NCBI GenBank assembly: GCA_038227045.1
Contig: JBBRQD010000022.1
Coordinates: forward strand, 1-59,620
Source: JANXLS01 sp038227045
Lineage (GTDB): Bacteria > Planctomycetota > SZUA-567 > H5-PLA8
Reading direction: 5' to 3'
Length of the DNA: 59,620 nt
A model generated the notes under the pieces. The model made no database searches. It was not told the origin of the DNA and saw nothing but the letters and a program-made list of their open reading frames with translations. Below, one piece after another: positions 33,313-42,642 of this stretch. Every line of letters starts with the position of its first letter. Positions within the stretch are counted from its first letter, which is position 1. The translations under genes were made by a program, and so were the position numbers.

Positions 33313-34839
33313 ATGGCTAAGATTCTCATTGCCGAATGCAAGCAGGAAGTCTCCACGTTCAATCCGCATCTCAGTGGATACGACGACTTCAGGATTCGCC
33401 GTGGCGGCGAGTTGCTGGCCTATCATCGCGCCGTGCGGAACGAAGTCGGCGGGGCATTGAGTGTGTTCGACGCCCGCGGCGATATTGCGCTCGTGCCGGC
33501 GTACAGCGCTTTGTTCATTACTTCCGGCGGCACGCTGGCAAAGGATGCGTGGCATCGCATCGCGTCGGAGTTTCTGGATAGTCTCCGCGCCGCGCCGCCC
33601 GTTGACGGCGTTTACTTTTGCATGCACGGCGCAATGGCGAGCGAAGACGAACTTGATCCCGAAGGATACCTCCTCGCCGAAGCGCGCAAAATTCTCGGCG
33701 AAGATATTCCCATAGTTGTCTCGCTCGATCTGCACGGCATCCTGACGGATCGCATGTTGCAACACAGCGATGCCATTGTCGCTTACCACACCTACCCGCA
33801 CGTGGATTTCTTCGAGACCGGCCAGCGCGCCGTCCGGTTGCTGCTGCGCATCATGGCCGGTGACGTGCGCCCCGTCACGGCGAAAGTTGCCATCCCGGCG
33901 CTCGTGCGGGGCGATGAACTTATCACGGACACGGGGCTTTTCGGCCAATCCATCCGGGTCGCGCAAAGCGTGGAAAACAGTCCCGGCGGTGCCGGTTCCG
34001 GAGGCGGACTGTCCGCTGGCATGTTCATCGGAAACCCCTTCACCGACGTCCCAGCCTTGCAGACCTACAGTTTTGTCGTGACCGATAACGACCCAGCGCG
34101 TGCGGAACGCGAAGCAATTGGGATTGCCGAGGGCTTCTGGGGCAACCACCAACACATGTATGTGCCTCTCGTAAGTCTTACGGAAGCCGCTCGCATTACC
34201 GCGTCGAACACGCGCGGCACCCTCGCGCTGGTGGATGCTGCGGACGCCACCAGTTCCGGTGCGTCCGGTGACAGTAACGCGATTCTCCGCAAGCTCATCG
34301 AGACGCACTACAAAGGCAGCGTGCTCGCCCCCATCGTTGACGCGCACGCCGTTCAACAAGCCTTCGCTGCCGGAGTCGGTGCGAAAATCTCTACACGCGT
34401 CGGGGGCACTCTCGATACAGGCCGCTTTCAACCGTTGCCCTTAATGGCCACGGTTCGTCTGCTTTCCGATGGCCGCGTTCGCAGCGAGTCGTTCGGCGAG
34501 GCCTGGTACGCCGGACCCACGGCCGTGCTCGAAAGTGAAAACATCACGCTCGTCGTCAGCAGCCGTCCCATCCATCTTTTCGATCGCTCGTTCTTTTACG
34601 CGCATGGCCAGAACCCAAGACGCTTTGACGCAGTGGTTGTCAAATCGCCTCATTGCGAGAAGCACATGTACAGAGACTGGTGTGCCCAGATGGTAAACGT
34701 GGATGCCCCCGGTTCGACCAGCGCCAATCTGCCTTACCTTGGACACACACGCTGCCCGCGGCCGATTTTCCCATTGGATGCCGATGTGACATTCAAACCC
34801 GTAGCCAAACTTTTCACAAGGACACGCTCACTAAAATGA
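33313..34839 (+). CDS. M81-family metallopeptidase (MlrC/microcystinase C-like)
   Basis: A 508-aa protein of the M81 family, zinc enzymes first known from microcystin breakdown that act on short peptides or related amides. It begins AKILIAECKQEVSTFNP. The N-terminal DUF1485 domain holds the conserved HGAMASEDELDPEG, VSLDLHGILTD (metal-binding Asp and His) and AYHTYPHVDFFETG (His). The C-terminal MlrC domain contains PIVDAHAVQQAF and ends at the overlap with the next gene. A Gly-rich insert (SPGGAGSGGGL near 224) is encoded by a 28-base sequence also found in the gene at 45978. The ATG at 33313 is chosen over a TTG at 33307. ATGA couples it to the next gene. Confidence 0.88.
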   Translation: MAKILIAECKQEVSTFNPHLSGYDDFRIRRGGELLAYHRAVRNEVGGALSVFDARGDIALVPAYSALFITSGGTLAKDAWHRIASEFLDSLRAAPPVDGVYFCMHGAMASEDELDPEGYLLAEARKILGEDIPIVVSLDLHGILTDRMLQHSDAIVAYHTYPHVDFFETGQRAVRLLLRIMAGDVRPVTAKVAIPALVRGDELITDTGLFGQSIRVAQSVENSPGGAGSGGGLSAGMFIGNPFTDVPALQTYSFVVTDNDPARAEREAIGIAEGFWGNHQHMYVPLVSLTEAARITASNTRGTLALVDAADATSSGASGDSNAILRKLIETHYKGSVLAPIVDAHAVQQAFAAGVGAKISTRVGGTLDTGRFQPLPLMATVRLLSDGRVRSESFGEAWYAGPTAVLESENITLVVSSRPIHLFDRSFFYAHGQNPRRFDAVVVKSPHCEKHMYRDWCAQMVNVDAPGSTSANLPYLGHTRCPRPIFPLDADVTFKPVAKLFTRTRSLK

Positions 34840-35969
34840 AAATTCGTGAAATCCTCTGTGCCGGCTTGCGCGGCGCGACGCCCGAAGGCGGCTGGAGCAA
34901 TGAACTGCGGCCGGACGATTGCGTGCATACGCTCGTCGCGGTTCACACCGACGACGGCGCCGTCGGTCTCGGCAGCGTCTTCACCAATGACGCGCTCGTC
35001 CGCGCGGCGCTCGCCGTTCTCGAGCCGCTCTATCGGGGCGAGAACGCACTGGAACCGGAGCGTGTCAGCGAGAAACTGCACCAGAACACGTTTTGGCTCG
35101 GACGCGGCGGCTCCATGACGCACACCATCAGCGGCATTGACATCGCGCTGTGGGACTTGCTCGGAAAGGCAACGGGCCAACCCGTCGGGCGCCTGCTCGG
35201 CGGACGCTATCGCGAACGCGTGCAGCCGTATGCCTCGCTGCTTATGGATGAACCCGCGAAGCTGCGCGACCATCTTCTCGCGGTGAAAGCACAAGGTTTT
35301 CGCGCATTTAAAATTGGCTGGGGACCGTTTGGCCGCCGAAATGCGGCAACCGATCGAGCGATCGTGAAAGCCGCGCGCGAAGCGGTTGGTGCCGATTGCT
35401 TATTAATGGTGGACGCGGGCGGCAGCGACGCTCATTGGGCGCAGGGTTACAAGTGGGCGCTCAACACCGCCCACATGCTTGCGGAATACGACGTGAATTG
35501 GTTCGAAGAAGCACTTCTGCCGGACGCGCTGGAAGACTATGTGAAATTGCGCGAGCATTCGCCCGTGCCCATCGCCGGCGGCGAAGTGCTCACGCGGCGG
35601 CAAGCGTTTCTGCCGTGGCTGGAGGCGCGTGCATTCGACATCGTCCAGCCCGACGTGACGAAAGTCGGCGGCATCAGCGAAGAGCGGCGCATCGCCTGGA
35701 TGGCACAGGAACATGGTGTCCGCTTCATCCCGCACGGCTGGAATACCGCAGTCGGCCTCGCCGCCGATTTACAGCTCGCCTCCGCCTTTCCAGGCACCAA
35801 TCTCGTCGAGTACCTGACCGGTTCGCCGTTCATCGACGAAATCACCGCCGGCGGATGGCGGCTCGACGCGGACGGCATGTTATCCATACCCGACAAGCCT
35901 GGCCTCGGCCTGACGCTCGACCGAGATGCTGTGGCCAAGTACACGCGTAGAGAACGATTGTTGGATTGA
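34836..35969 (+). CDS. Enolase-superfamily enzyme, copy 2
   Basis: A 377-aa mandelate racemase/muconate lactonizing-type enzyme, clearly related to but distinct from the one at 27949. Shared signatures are GIDIALWDLLGKATGQPVG, FKIGWGPFG, LMVDAGGSD, WFEEALLPD, IAGGE and the His in FIPHGWNT. Two such enzymes in one operon suggest consecutive proton-abstraction steps, or dehydratase plus epimerase, on a carboxylic acid. It is the last gene of the GntR-controlled run: the next 280 bases hold only the hairpin element and the start region of a separate PSD1 gene. Start at 34836 overlaps the M81 stop codon. Confidence 0.9.
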   Translation: MKIREILCAGLRGATPEGGWSNELRPDDCVHTLVAVHTDDGAVGLGSVFTNDALVRAALAVLEPLYRGENALEPERVSEKLHQNTFWLGRGGSMTHTISGIDIALWDLLGKATGQPVGRLLGGRYRERVQPYASLLMDEPAKLRDHLLAVKAQGFRAFKIGWGPFGRRNAATDRAIVKAAREAVGADCLLMVDAGGSDAHWAQGYKWALNTAHMLAEYDVNWFEEALLPDALEDYVKLREHSPVPIAGGEVLTRRQAFLPWLEARAFDIVQPDVTKVGGISEERRIAWMAQEHGVRFIPHGWNTAVGLAADLQLASAFPGTNLVEYLTGSPFIDEITAGGWRLDADGMLSIPDKPGLGLTLDRDAVAKYTRRERLLD

Positions 35970-36056
35970 GGTGCTGACGGGAGAACCTCACAGATGCCTT
36001 CGTTCATCGCCGTTCAAGCAGACGAACGGTGTATAAAACTGGCCGGGGTTTTGTTC

Positions 36057-36221
36057 TATTGACCCGCGCATTTCTAAAGCATCATTCTCGCTTGCGGCGG
36101 GCGGCGTTGAACTTCGTTGGTCTCGCACGGCGTATCTTCCCAATACGCCTTTGCTCGACTGCCTCGTTCAACTTGCCCGGCGCGGCGCGATAATGACGCT
36201 TTAGAAACGCGCGGGGCAATA
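36057..36221. mobile_element. Complete 165-bp hairpin element with 24-nt terminal inverted repeats
   Basis: The ends 36057-36080 and 36198-36221 are inverted copies with two mismatches (left end begins TATTGACCCGCGCATTTC). Between them the two halves are largely complementary, so the element can fold into one long stem. Positions 36082-36221 match 1-140 of the window without gaps. It has no coding capacity and looks like a MITE or REPIN. A target-site duplication is not obvious. Confidence 0.85.
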
Positions 36222-36250
36222 GTTTTCTGTAAAGGGTAAAGAACGCTCCG

Positions 36251-39200
36251 ATGAATATTTTCGCTAAATATAATGTCTGTTGCACTCTGATGGCTGTGTG
36301 CGCGAGTGCGCGCGCGGAGGCGGACTACATCAAGGACGTCAAGCCTCTGCTGCGCACACGTTGCTTTGAATGTCATGGCGCGCTGAAGCAAAAGGCTGGC
36401 TTGAGGCTCGATACGGTCGTGGCCATGCGCAAAGGCGGAGAAAGCGGCAACGTCATTGCAGTGGATCGAGCAGCCTTGCTCCTGGAGCGCATCACGAGCG
36501 CAGACAAAGAAATCCGCATGCCGCCTGAAGGCTCGCGACTCTCGGTTGACCAGATTGCCACGCTGAAAACGTGGATCGCGGGCGGCGCGAAAGCGCCCGA
36601 GAATGAACAGGCTGAACCCGATCCGCGACGGCATTGGGCATTTCAGCCCGTACGCACAACCGGCGGAGGCGGAGCCGGCGACCGTATCGATTCTTTCATT
36701 ACCACACGCCTCGCGCAAGACGGTCTCGCGCTTTCTCCGCCGGCCGACAAGCGCACGCTGGTACGCCGTGCGACATTTGATTTGACCGGTTTGCCACCGT
36801 CAGTCGAGGAGGTGGAGGCGTTTGTGAAGGACACGACGCCCGATGCGTTCGCGAAAGTTGTCGATCGCCTGCTGGCGTCGCCGCACTATGGCGAGCATTG
36901 GGCGCGGCATTGGCTGGACGTGGCGCGTTACTCGGACACGAAGGGCTATGTCTATGCGCGCGAAGAGAAGTATTTCGTGCACGCGTGGCCGTACCGCGAC
37001 TGGGTGGTGCGGGCGCTGAATGAGGACATGACCTACGACCGTTTCCTGATGCTGCAGCTCGCAGCGGACCAGCTTGAACCGGCCGGATCGGAGCACCTCG
37101 CGGCGATGGGATTCCTCACGCTGGGCCGGCGATTTCTGGGCGTTACGCACGACATCATCGACGACCGCATCGACGTGACCCTGCGCGGCACACAGGCGCT
37201 TACTGTGGCCTGTGCGCGCTGCCACGATCACAAATTCGATCCGATTTCGACGCGCGATTACTATGCGCTGTACGGTGTCTTTCAAAGCTGCGCCGAGCAG
37301 CTTGTGCCCTGTGGCAAGACGCAAACGGCGCCCACCGAGGCGTTCGTAAAGGAGTTGAATCTCCGCGAAAAGAAACTGCGCGAAATGATGGCCAAACGCC
37401 GCGAAGAACAATCCGCGCGCGTGCGCGGCACGATCGCCGAGCATCTTCTCGCGCAATTTGAGCTTGAGAAATACCCGGAAGAGACGTTCAACCAAATCCT
37501 AGGCGACGCGGACATCAATCCGGTTTTCGTGCGGCGCTGGCAGAGTTTTCTCGACACCGCCGCCAAACGCGGCGATCCGATTTTTGCACTGTGGATCGAA
37601 TTGGCGAAGCTCAACCCGGACTCGTTCGCGGCGGAGGCGGAGAAAGTTCTAGCGAATCTGAAATCGATCCACCCGCTCGTCGCACAAGCTTTCGTCACGG
37701 CTCCGGCAAACAGGCGCGACGCCGCGACGCGTTACGCGGGGGTTTTTGCCGCCGTGGAGAAGCAGTGGCGGGAATTACTCAAAGCGAACAAAGACGCGAA
37801 AGCGCTCCCGGATGCGGACACCGAGGCGTTGCGGCGCGTGTTGTACGGACCGAATTCGCCGTGCTGCTTTCCCAGCGAACACATTGCCAGCAACGAGATT
37901 TACTTTCCTACAAAGGTCATCGAGGAACTTTGGAAACTACAGGGCGAAGTGGACCGCTGGCTGATCCAGTCTCCCGGCGCGCCTCCGTATGCGACGATCC
38001 TTGCCGATCGCGAACCGCTCGCGCCGCCGCGCGTGTTCAAGCGCGGCAATCCGCTGACGAAAGGCGAAGAAGTGACGCGGCAATTTCTGCCCGTTCTCTC
38101 GCGCGCGGAGTCGAAGCCGTTTGCGAATGGCAGCGGACGTTTGGAACTCGCGCAAGCCATCACGGACCGGCGCAACCCGCTCACCGCGCGCGTGATGGTC
38201 AACCGTGTTTGGATGCATCACTTTGGGCGCGGACTGGTCGGCACGCCCAGCGACTTCGGCACCCGCGCCGCGCCGCCCACTCATCCGGAGTTGCTCGATT
38301 GTCTGGCGCAGAGCTTCATGGATGATGGCTGGAGTTTGAAGCGCCTACACCGGCGCATCATGCTTTCGGCGAGTTATCAGCAAGGCTCGCTTGCACTCCT
38401 CAATTCTCCCGCGCTTGCCAAGGCACAGGAGAAGGATCCCGACAACAGGCTGCTGTGGCGCATGAACACGCACCGGCTCAGTTTTGAAGAGATGCGTGAC
38501 GCGTGGCTGGTCGCCACCGGCGAGCTGGATCGCCGCGTGGGGGGAAAACCCGAGGAGTTGTTTGCGAAACAAAATGCGCGCAGGACGCTCTACACCGTCG
38601 TGGACCGGGAGCGGCTTGCGAGCGTCATGTGCGTGTTTGACTTCGCGAATCCCGATCTGTCCATCTCGCAGCGCACCGACACTATCGTGCCGCAACAGGC
38701 CTTGTTCGGTCTGAATCACCCCTTCGTCGGCGCGCGTGCGAAGGCATTGATGAAGCGGATTGAAGCGCTCGAAATCAAAGATGACGCGGAGCGCGTGCAT
38801 CAATTGTATGCGCTGCTCCTTCAGCGCACGCCTACGGCGCGGGAACTGGACGCAGCGCTCGCTTTTTTGAAAACGGAACTCGATTCCTCCCATGCAAAAC
38901 CCGCGACGGCGAACCGGAGCGAAGCGACCGCTGCGTGGCAATACGGGTACGGTGAATTCGATGAAGCGACAGGGCATTTGAAGAGCTTCACGCCATTGCC
39001 GCATCTTGCCGGCGGAACTGGAGTCAGCGCGTGGCAAGGCGGTGAAAACTGGCCAGACGCCAAGCTCGGCTGGCTGCAGCTCACCGCCGCGGGTGGGCAT
39101 CCCGGCAACGACCGCCAACATGCGGTCGCGCGACGCTGGATCGCGCCCAAAGAGGGGAGCTACACCGTGACATCGACACTGGTCCACGAGCCCACTCAAG

Positions 39201-39517
39201 GCGACGGCGTGCGCGCGTTCATCAGCCATAACGGCAAGGGCTTGGTTGGCTCCGCTAAGGCGCACGCATCGAAATCACCGTTGAACGTGGAGTCGATAGC
39301 GATGAACAAAGGCGACACGCTGGATTTTATCGTGGATATTGGCGGCAGCCTGAACAGCAATCAGTTTCTATGGTCGCCCAAGATCGCGTGTGTTGGGGGC
39401 GCGCTGTCTTGGGACGCGCAGACTGATTTCATCGAAGCGAAGCCCACGACGCTGCGTCCGTGGGAAGAACTCGTTCAAATACTGATGCTCACAAATGAAT
39501 TCTTGTTTGTCGATTGA
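36251..39517 (+). CDS. PSD1 and planctomycete cytochrome c domain-containing secreted protein (second copy)
   Basis: A 1088-aa exported protein of the same family as the one at 23405. A signal peptide (to about ARAEA) is followed by a cytochrome c domain with haem motif CFECH and IRMPPEG, then DUF1549 with RATFDLTGLPPS, ARHWLDVARYSDTKG and CARCHDHKFDPI. A helical, charged central region (about 370-560) replaces the jelly-roll insert of the other copy. DUF1553 follows with NPLTARVMVNRVWMHHFG, and contains a beta-rich insertion of about 150 residues (ARRWIAPKEGSYTVTSTL) before the conserved end LVQILMLTNEFLFVD. A Gly-rich stretch TTGGGGAGDR is near 135. It pairs with the DUF1501 gene 10 bases downstream. 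The 29 bases between the hairpin element and the ATG are short for a promoter. Confidence 0.9.
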   Translation: MNIFAKYNVCCTLMAVCASARAEADYIKDVKPLLRTRCFECHGALKQKAGLRLDTVVAMRKGGESGNVIAVDRAALLLERITSADKEIRMPPEGSRLSVDQIATLKTWIAGGAKAPENEQAEPDPRRHWAFQPVRTTGGGGAGDRIDSFITTRLAQDGLALSPPADKRTLVRRATFDLTGLPPSVEEVEAFVKDTTPDAFAKVVDRLLASPHYGEHWARHWLDVARYSDTKGYVYAREEKYFVHAWPYRDWVVRALNEDMTYDRFLMLQLAADQLEPAGSEHLAAMGFLTLGRRFLGVTHDIIDDRIDVTLRGTQALTVACARCHDHKFDPISTRDYYALYGVFQSCAEQLVPCGKTQTAPTEAFVKELNLREKKLREMMAKRREEQSARVRGTIAEHLLAQFELEKYPEETFNQILGDADINPVFVRRWQSFLDTAAKRGDPIFALWIELAKLNPDSFAAEAEKVLANLKSIHPLVAQAFVTAPANRRDAATRYAGVFAAVEKQWRELLKANKDAKALPDADTEALRRVLYGPNSPCCFPSEHIASNEIYFPTKVIEELWKLQGEVDRWLIQSPGAPPYATILADREPLAPPRVFKRGNPLTKGEEVTRQFLPVLSRAESKPFANGSGRLELAQAITDRRNPLTARVMVNRVWMHHFGRGLVGTPSDFGTRAAPPTHPELLDCLAQSFMDDGWSLKRLHRRIMLSASYQQGSLALLNSPALAKAQEKDPDNRLLWRMNTHRLSFEEMRDAWLVATGELDRRVGGKPEELFAKQNARRTLYTVVDRERLASVMCVFDFANPDLSISQRTDTIVPQQALFGLNHPFVGARAKALMKRIEALEIKDDAERVHQLYALLLQRTPTARELDAALAFLKTELDSSHAKPATANRSEATAAWQYGYGEFDEATGHLKSFTPLPHLAGGTGVSAWQGGENWPDAKLGWLQLTAAGGHPGNDRQHAVARRWIAPKEGSYTVTSTLVHEPTQGDGVRAFISHNGKGLVGSAKAHASKSPLNVESIAMNKGDTLDFIVDIGGSLNSNQFLWSPKIACVGGALSWDAQTDFIEAKPTTLRPWEELVQILMLTNEFLFVD

Positions 39518-39527
39518 GGAGTCCCTT

Positions 39528-40928
39528 ATGCAATCTCCAATCCTTCCACTCAGCCGCCGCGAATTTTTGTGCCGTTCGGGCGTGGGCTTTGGCATGCTCG
39601 GATTGGCCGGGATGCTGGGGCCGCGTGAGCTTGTGGCGGCGGATGATGTCGCGGTGCGCGCGCCACACTTCGCGCCGAAGGCAAAGCGCGTCATTCATTT
39701 TTTTCTCAATGGCGGACCGTCGCACGTCGACACGTTCGATCCGAAACCCGCGCTGCAAAAGTATGCGGGCAAGCCGCTGCCGCAGACATTTATCACCGAA
39801 CGCAAAACCGGCGCGGCGTTCCCCTCCCCTTTCAAATTTCAGCGTTATGGCAAATGCGGTCTCGAAGTCAGCGAGCTGTTCGCGAAGACCGCGCAGCACA
39901 GCGACGAAATCGCCGTAATTCGCTCAATGGTGGCGCAGGTGCCCAACCACGAACCGTCGCTGATGCTGATGAACTGCGGAGATTCGATCCGTCCGCGGCC
40001 GAGCCTGGGGTCCTGGCTGATGTACGGGCTGGGCACGGAGAATCAGAATTTGCCGGGCTTCGTGGCGATGTGCCCGGGCGGGCATCCGATTAAAGGCTCG
40101 GAGAATTGGCAGTCCGCGTTTTTACCCGGTGTGTACCAGGGCACGTACCTGGATTCTCAGCACACTGCGGTGGACCGCCTGATCGAAAATATCCACAGCC
40201 CATACGCCAGCGCCGAAACGCAGCGGCGGCAGCTCGACCTCTTGAAAACACTGAACCAGGAACACCGCCGCGAACGGCTCGATACCAGGCTGGACGCTCG
40301 CATTCAATCCTTCGAACTCGCGTTCCGCATGCAGGCCGAAGCGACGGAAGCATTCGATGTCAGCCGCGAACCGAAAGCCATTCAGGAACTCTATGGCAGC
40401 GGCGTGCACGGCCGGCAGACGCTGATTGCGCGGCGGCTGGTCGAGCGCGGTGTGCGGTTCGTGCAGCTTTGGCACGGCAGCGGACAGCCTTGGGACAATC
40501 ACGATAAGATCGAAGAAAATCATCGCAAGCTCGCGGCGCAGCTCGATCAGCCAATCGCGGCGCTGCTCACCGATCTTAAGCAGCGCGGGATGCTGGACGA
40601 CACACTGGTCATCTGGGGCGGCGAGTTCGGCCGCACACCGACGGTGGAACTGACCGGGGCGGCGAAGTCGACGCAGGGGCGCGATCACAATCATTATGGG
40701 TTCAGCGTCTGGATGGCGGGCGGCGGGATCAAGGGCGGCACGGTTCACGGCAGCACGGACGAATTCGGTTTCGCCGCGCAGGAGAATCCAGTCAGTGTCC
40801 ACGACCTGCACGCGACGATCCTGCATCTGATGGGCCTGGATCACAAGCGCCTGACGTTTCGATACTCGGGGCGGGATTTCAGGCTGACGGATGTCGAGGG
40901 GGACGTGGTAAAAGCGGTGCTGGCGTAA
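39528..40928 (+). CDS. DUF1501 domain-containing exported protein (second copy)
   Basis: A 466-aa DUF1501 protein, partner of the preceding PSD1 gene. The N-terminus LSRREFLCRSGVGFGMLGL is a Tat-like signal. Motifs are HFFLNGGPSHVDTFDPKPAL, IRSMVAQVPNHEPS, TLVIWGGEFGRTP, HNHYGFSVWMAGGGIKGG and the ending LHLMGLDHKRLTFRYSGRD. The ATG at 39528 has GAGGAG upstream. Compared with the copy at 26504 it is clearly divergent, so the two pairs are not recent duplicates. Unlike the first pair it is not embedded in a catabolic operon. Confidence 0.9.
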   Translation: MQSPILPLSRREFLCRSGVGFGMLGLAGMLGPRELVAADDVAVRAPHFAPKAKRVIHFFLNGGPSHVDTFDPKPALQKYAGKPLPQTFITERKTGAAFPSPFKFQRYGKCGLEVSELFAKTAQHSDEIAVIRSMVAQVPNHEPSLMLMNCGDSIRPRPSLGSWLMYGLGTENQNLPGFVAMCPGGHPIKGSENWQSAFLPGVYQGTYLDSQHTAVDRLIENIHSPYASAETQRRQLDLLKTLNQEHRRERLDTRLDARIQSFELAFRMQAEATEAFDVSREPKAIQELYGSGVHGRQTLIARRLVERGVRFVQLWHGSGQPWDNHDKIEENHRKLAAQLDQPIAALLTDLKQRGMLDDTLVIWGGEFGRTPTVELTGAAKSTQGRDHNHYGFSVWMAGGGIKGGTVHGSTDEFGFAAQENPVSVHDLHATILHLMGLDHKRLTFRYSGRDFRLTDVEGDVVKAVLA

Positions 40929-40948
40929 GGCGGACATGTTCGGCCGTA

Positions 40949-42559
40949 TTACTTCTTCAATGCGGCGGCCGTATCGTGATACTGCTTCCACGCAATCTCC
41001 TGCAGAGAATTGGCAATGTCGGCGGGGATGGCTGCGGGCGCGGCGAGGCCGATCGGACTTCGGTCCGTCAGAACGCTGTATATCCCGCAAGAGTATAGGT
41101 AAGAGCCCCACAGTCCGGGATGGGCGCGATCCTTGGCGAAGAGGCTTTCCATGCGCTCGGCAGACGGATTGTCGCCGAAGTATTTGAAATACGATTGGCT
41201 GGCATCGACGATGGGCACCCCGAGCTCCTGGCCCATGGAAAAATGCATTCGATGCAAGCGCTCGAATCCACCCGGATAGTCGCTCAGAATCGAGGCGGTT
41301 CCGAAGAGCACGGTTTTTGCGCCGGTTCCCTTAATTAATTCGTGAAACTGGCGGGCGAAGGGTTGGAACTTGGCTTCGTCGACATTGTATATATCCTGCA
41401 GGACCACATAATCCCATTTGCCGTTGGTAATCATCCCGCGCGCGGTTTCAGGTCCCGTTCCCGCTTCCCAATGCGATTTCAATGACGCACCGCCTTTAAC
41501 GCAACCGCCGATCTGGATGGAGCGCCCTCCCTTGTCGGATGCGGCCAGGTTCTCAAGCAGTTTGTTGTTGACGATTGTCGGGCACTGGCTGTTACCTATC
41601 AGCAATACTTTCAATGCCGGCGGCGACACCGGCAACATCGGCCCAATATACTTCGTCGCAATTACTACATCGTCAAACCAGACCGTTTGTTTGTCCTTTG
41701 AGTAACTCTTCGTCGGATCGCCATCGTCATAACCGTAGTGTTCGAGCCAGAAGCAATTCACTTTCAGTTCAGCGTCATTGCGCCAGCGAATTCCGGTGAA
41801 GTGGCCCGCCAGCTTACCATCAAGCCACATCGCTTGTTCGCCGTCCGCCTTGTCCGGCGTGTTGGCTTTGAGCATGAATTCCCAGCATTGCCAGGTGTCC
41901 AGTTTCGGCATGACTTTGTTCGGCCCCGCGGCTTCGCCTTTATCCGGGCCTTTTGGAAAGAAACCATTGCCCCAATATTTGTTCATCTTCTTATCGATAT
42001 CCATGTCCAAATAGTACGTATACATATTCAATTCGCCCGGCGACGCGTTCTTGCCCCAGGCGAACCAGGGTTCCATGCCAGTCGAAAAATACGTACCGTC
42101 CGGCTTGTTACCCGCTTTTCCGAACGACGACCACTTGTTGGTCTTCAGATTCGCCGAGAGCCACAGAAAATGGTGAACGTACTGATAGTCAGCGGAGAAT
42201 TTCACGTACACGCGCGCATAGACGGTGTCGTTTCCAGGCATGAACCACTTCTTCGCTTCGCCGCCATTGTTCTTGCCGCGCAGCATTTCGGATTGAACGC
42301 ACTTCGATCCGGCATGAGGTTGTTCGGAGACCACCGCAATATTGCCACCCTTGTCATCCCAGCGTTTCAAGTCGCCCGATTCGAAGTTGTCGGCGAAGAG
42401 GACGGCCGGATCCTTTTCAATTCCAGCGTCGCCTGGATACGCTGCGGAAAGTCCAGGCCCGTCAGGCAACACGTCGCGCCTGACGCCGTCTTCAGCAACA
42501 GCGGCGGCGGCTAAGAGACAAAGGGGCAAAATCCATTTCGTGTGGTGCGGTGTCATCAT
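40949..42559 (-). CDS. Secreted jelly-roll (polysaccharide-lyase-like) plus SGNH-like fusion protein
   Basis: A 536-aa exported protein with two domains. After a signal peptide (WILPLCLLAAAAVA) the first domain (about 45-310) is beta-rich and resembles polysaccharide-lyase or concanavalin-like jelly rolls: LFADNFESGDLKRWDD, VYARVYVKFSADY, WQCWEFMLKANTP, VWFDDVVIATKYIGP. The second (about 320-520) is SGNH-hydrolase-like, with the block I segment KVLLIGNSQ and a block V-type DRAHPG. In it the usual block I GDS is GNS with a Gln following, so catalysis is plausible but not certain. It is probably involved in carbohydrate breakdown outside the cell. The start is at 42559 with AGGAA upstream; the longer ORF would include a decayed duplicate of the next gene's start. 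Confidence 0.7.
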   Translation of the reverse strand: MMTPHHTKWILPLCLLAAAAVAEDGVRRDVLPDGPGLSAAYPGDAGIEKDPAVLFADNFESGDLKRWDDKGGNIAVVSEQPHAGSKCVQSEMLRGKNNGGEAKKWFMPGNDTVYARVYVKFSADYQYVHHFLWLSANLKTNKWSSFGKAGNKPDGTYFSTGMEPWFAWGKNASPGELNMYTYYLDMDIDKKMNKYWGNGFFPKGPDKGEAAGPNKVMPKLDTWQCWEFMLKANTPDKADGEQAMWLDGKLAGHFTGIRWRNDAELKVNCFWLEHYGYDDGDPTKSYSKDKQTVWFDDVVIATKYIGPMLPVSPPALKVLLIGNSQCPTIVNNKLLENLAASDKGGRSIQIGGCVKGGASLKSHWEAGTGPETARGMITNGKWDYVVLQDIYNVDEAKFQPFARQFHELIKGTGAKTVLFGTASILSDYPGGFERLHRMHFSMGQELGVPIVDASQSYFKYFGDNPSAERMESLFAKDRAHPGLWGSYLYSCGIYSVLTDRSPIGLAAPAAIPADIANSLQEIAWKQYHDTAAALKK

Positions 42560-42564
42560 GGCAA

Positions 42565-42630
42565 GAATTCCTTTAGCAGCAGCGAAACGGAGATCGAGCG
42601 ATAAATTTGAAAGCGCTTGCGGCGCGGAGG
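42565..42630 (-). pseudogene. Decayed duplicate of the 5' end of the neighbouring small membrane gene
   Basis: The 25 bases at 42606-42630 are identical to 42984-43008, which encode the N-terminus of the gene at 42643-43017. Similarity continues beyond the identical part: on the minus strand both copies read PPRRKRFQI, then YRSIS here against HLSTA there. The fragment soon stops. It looks like the leftover of a tandem paralogue rather than a mobile repeat. Confidence 0.5.
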
Positions 42631-42642
42631 CTCCGACACCTC

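Noticed and set aside
33142..34431. A 429-codon minus-strand ORF opposite the M81 gene
   Set aside because: Antisense shadow; the plus-strand product has clear metallopeptidase motifs.
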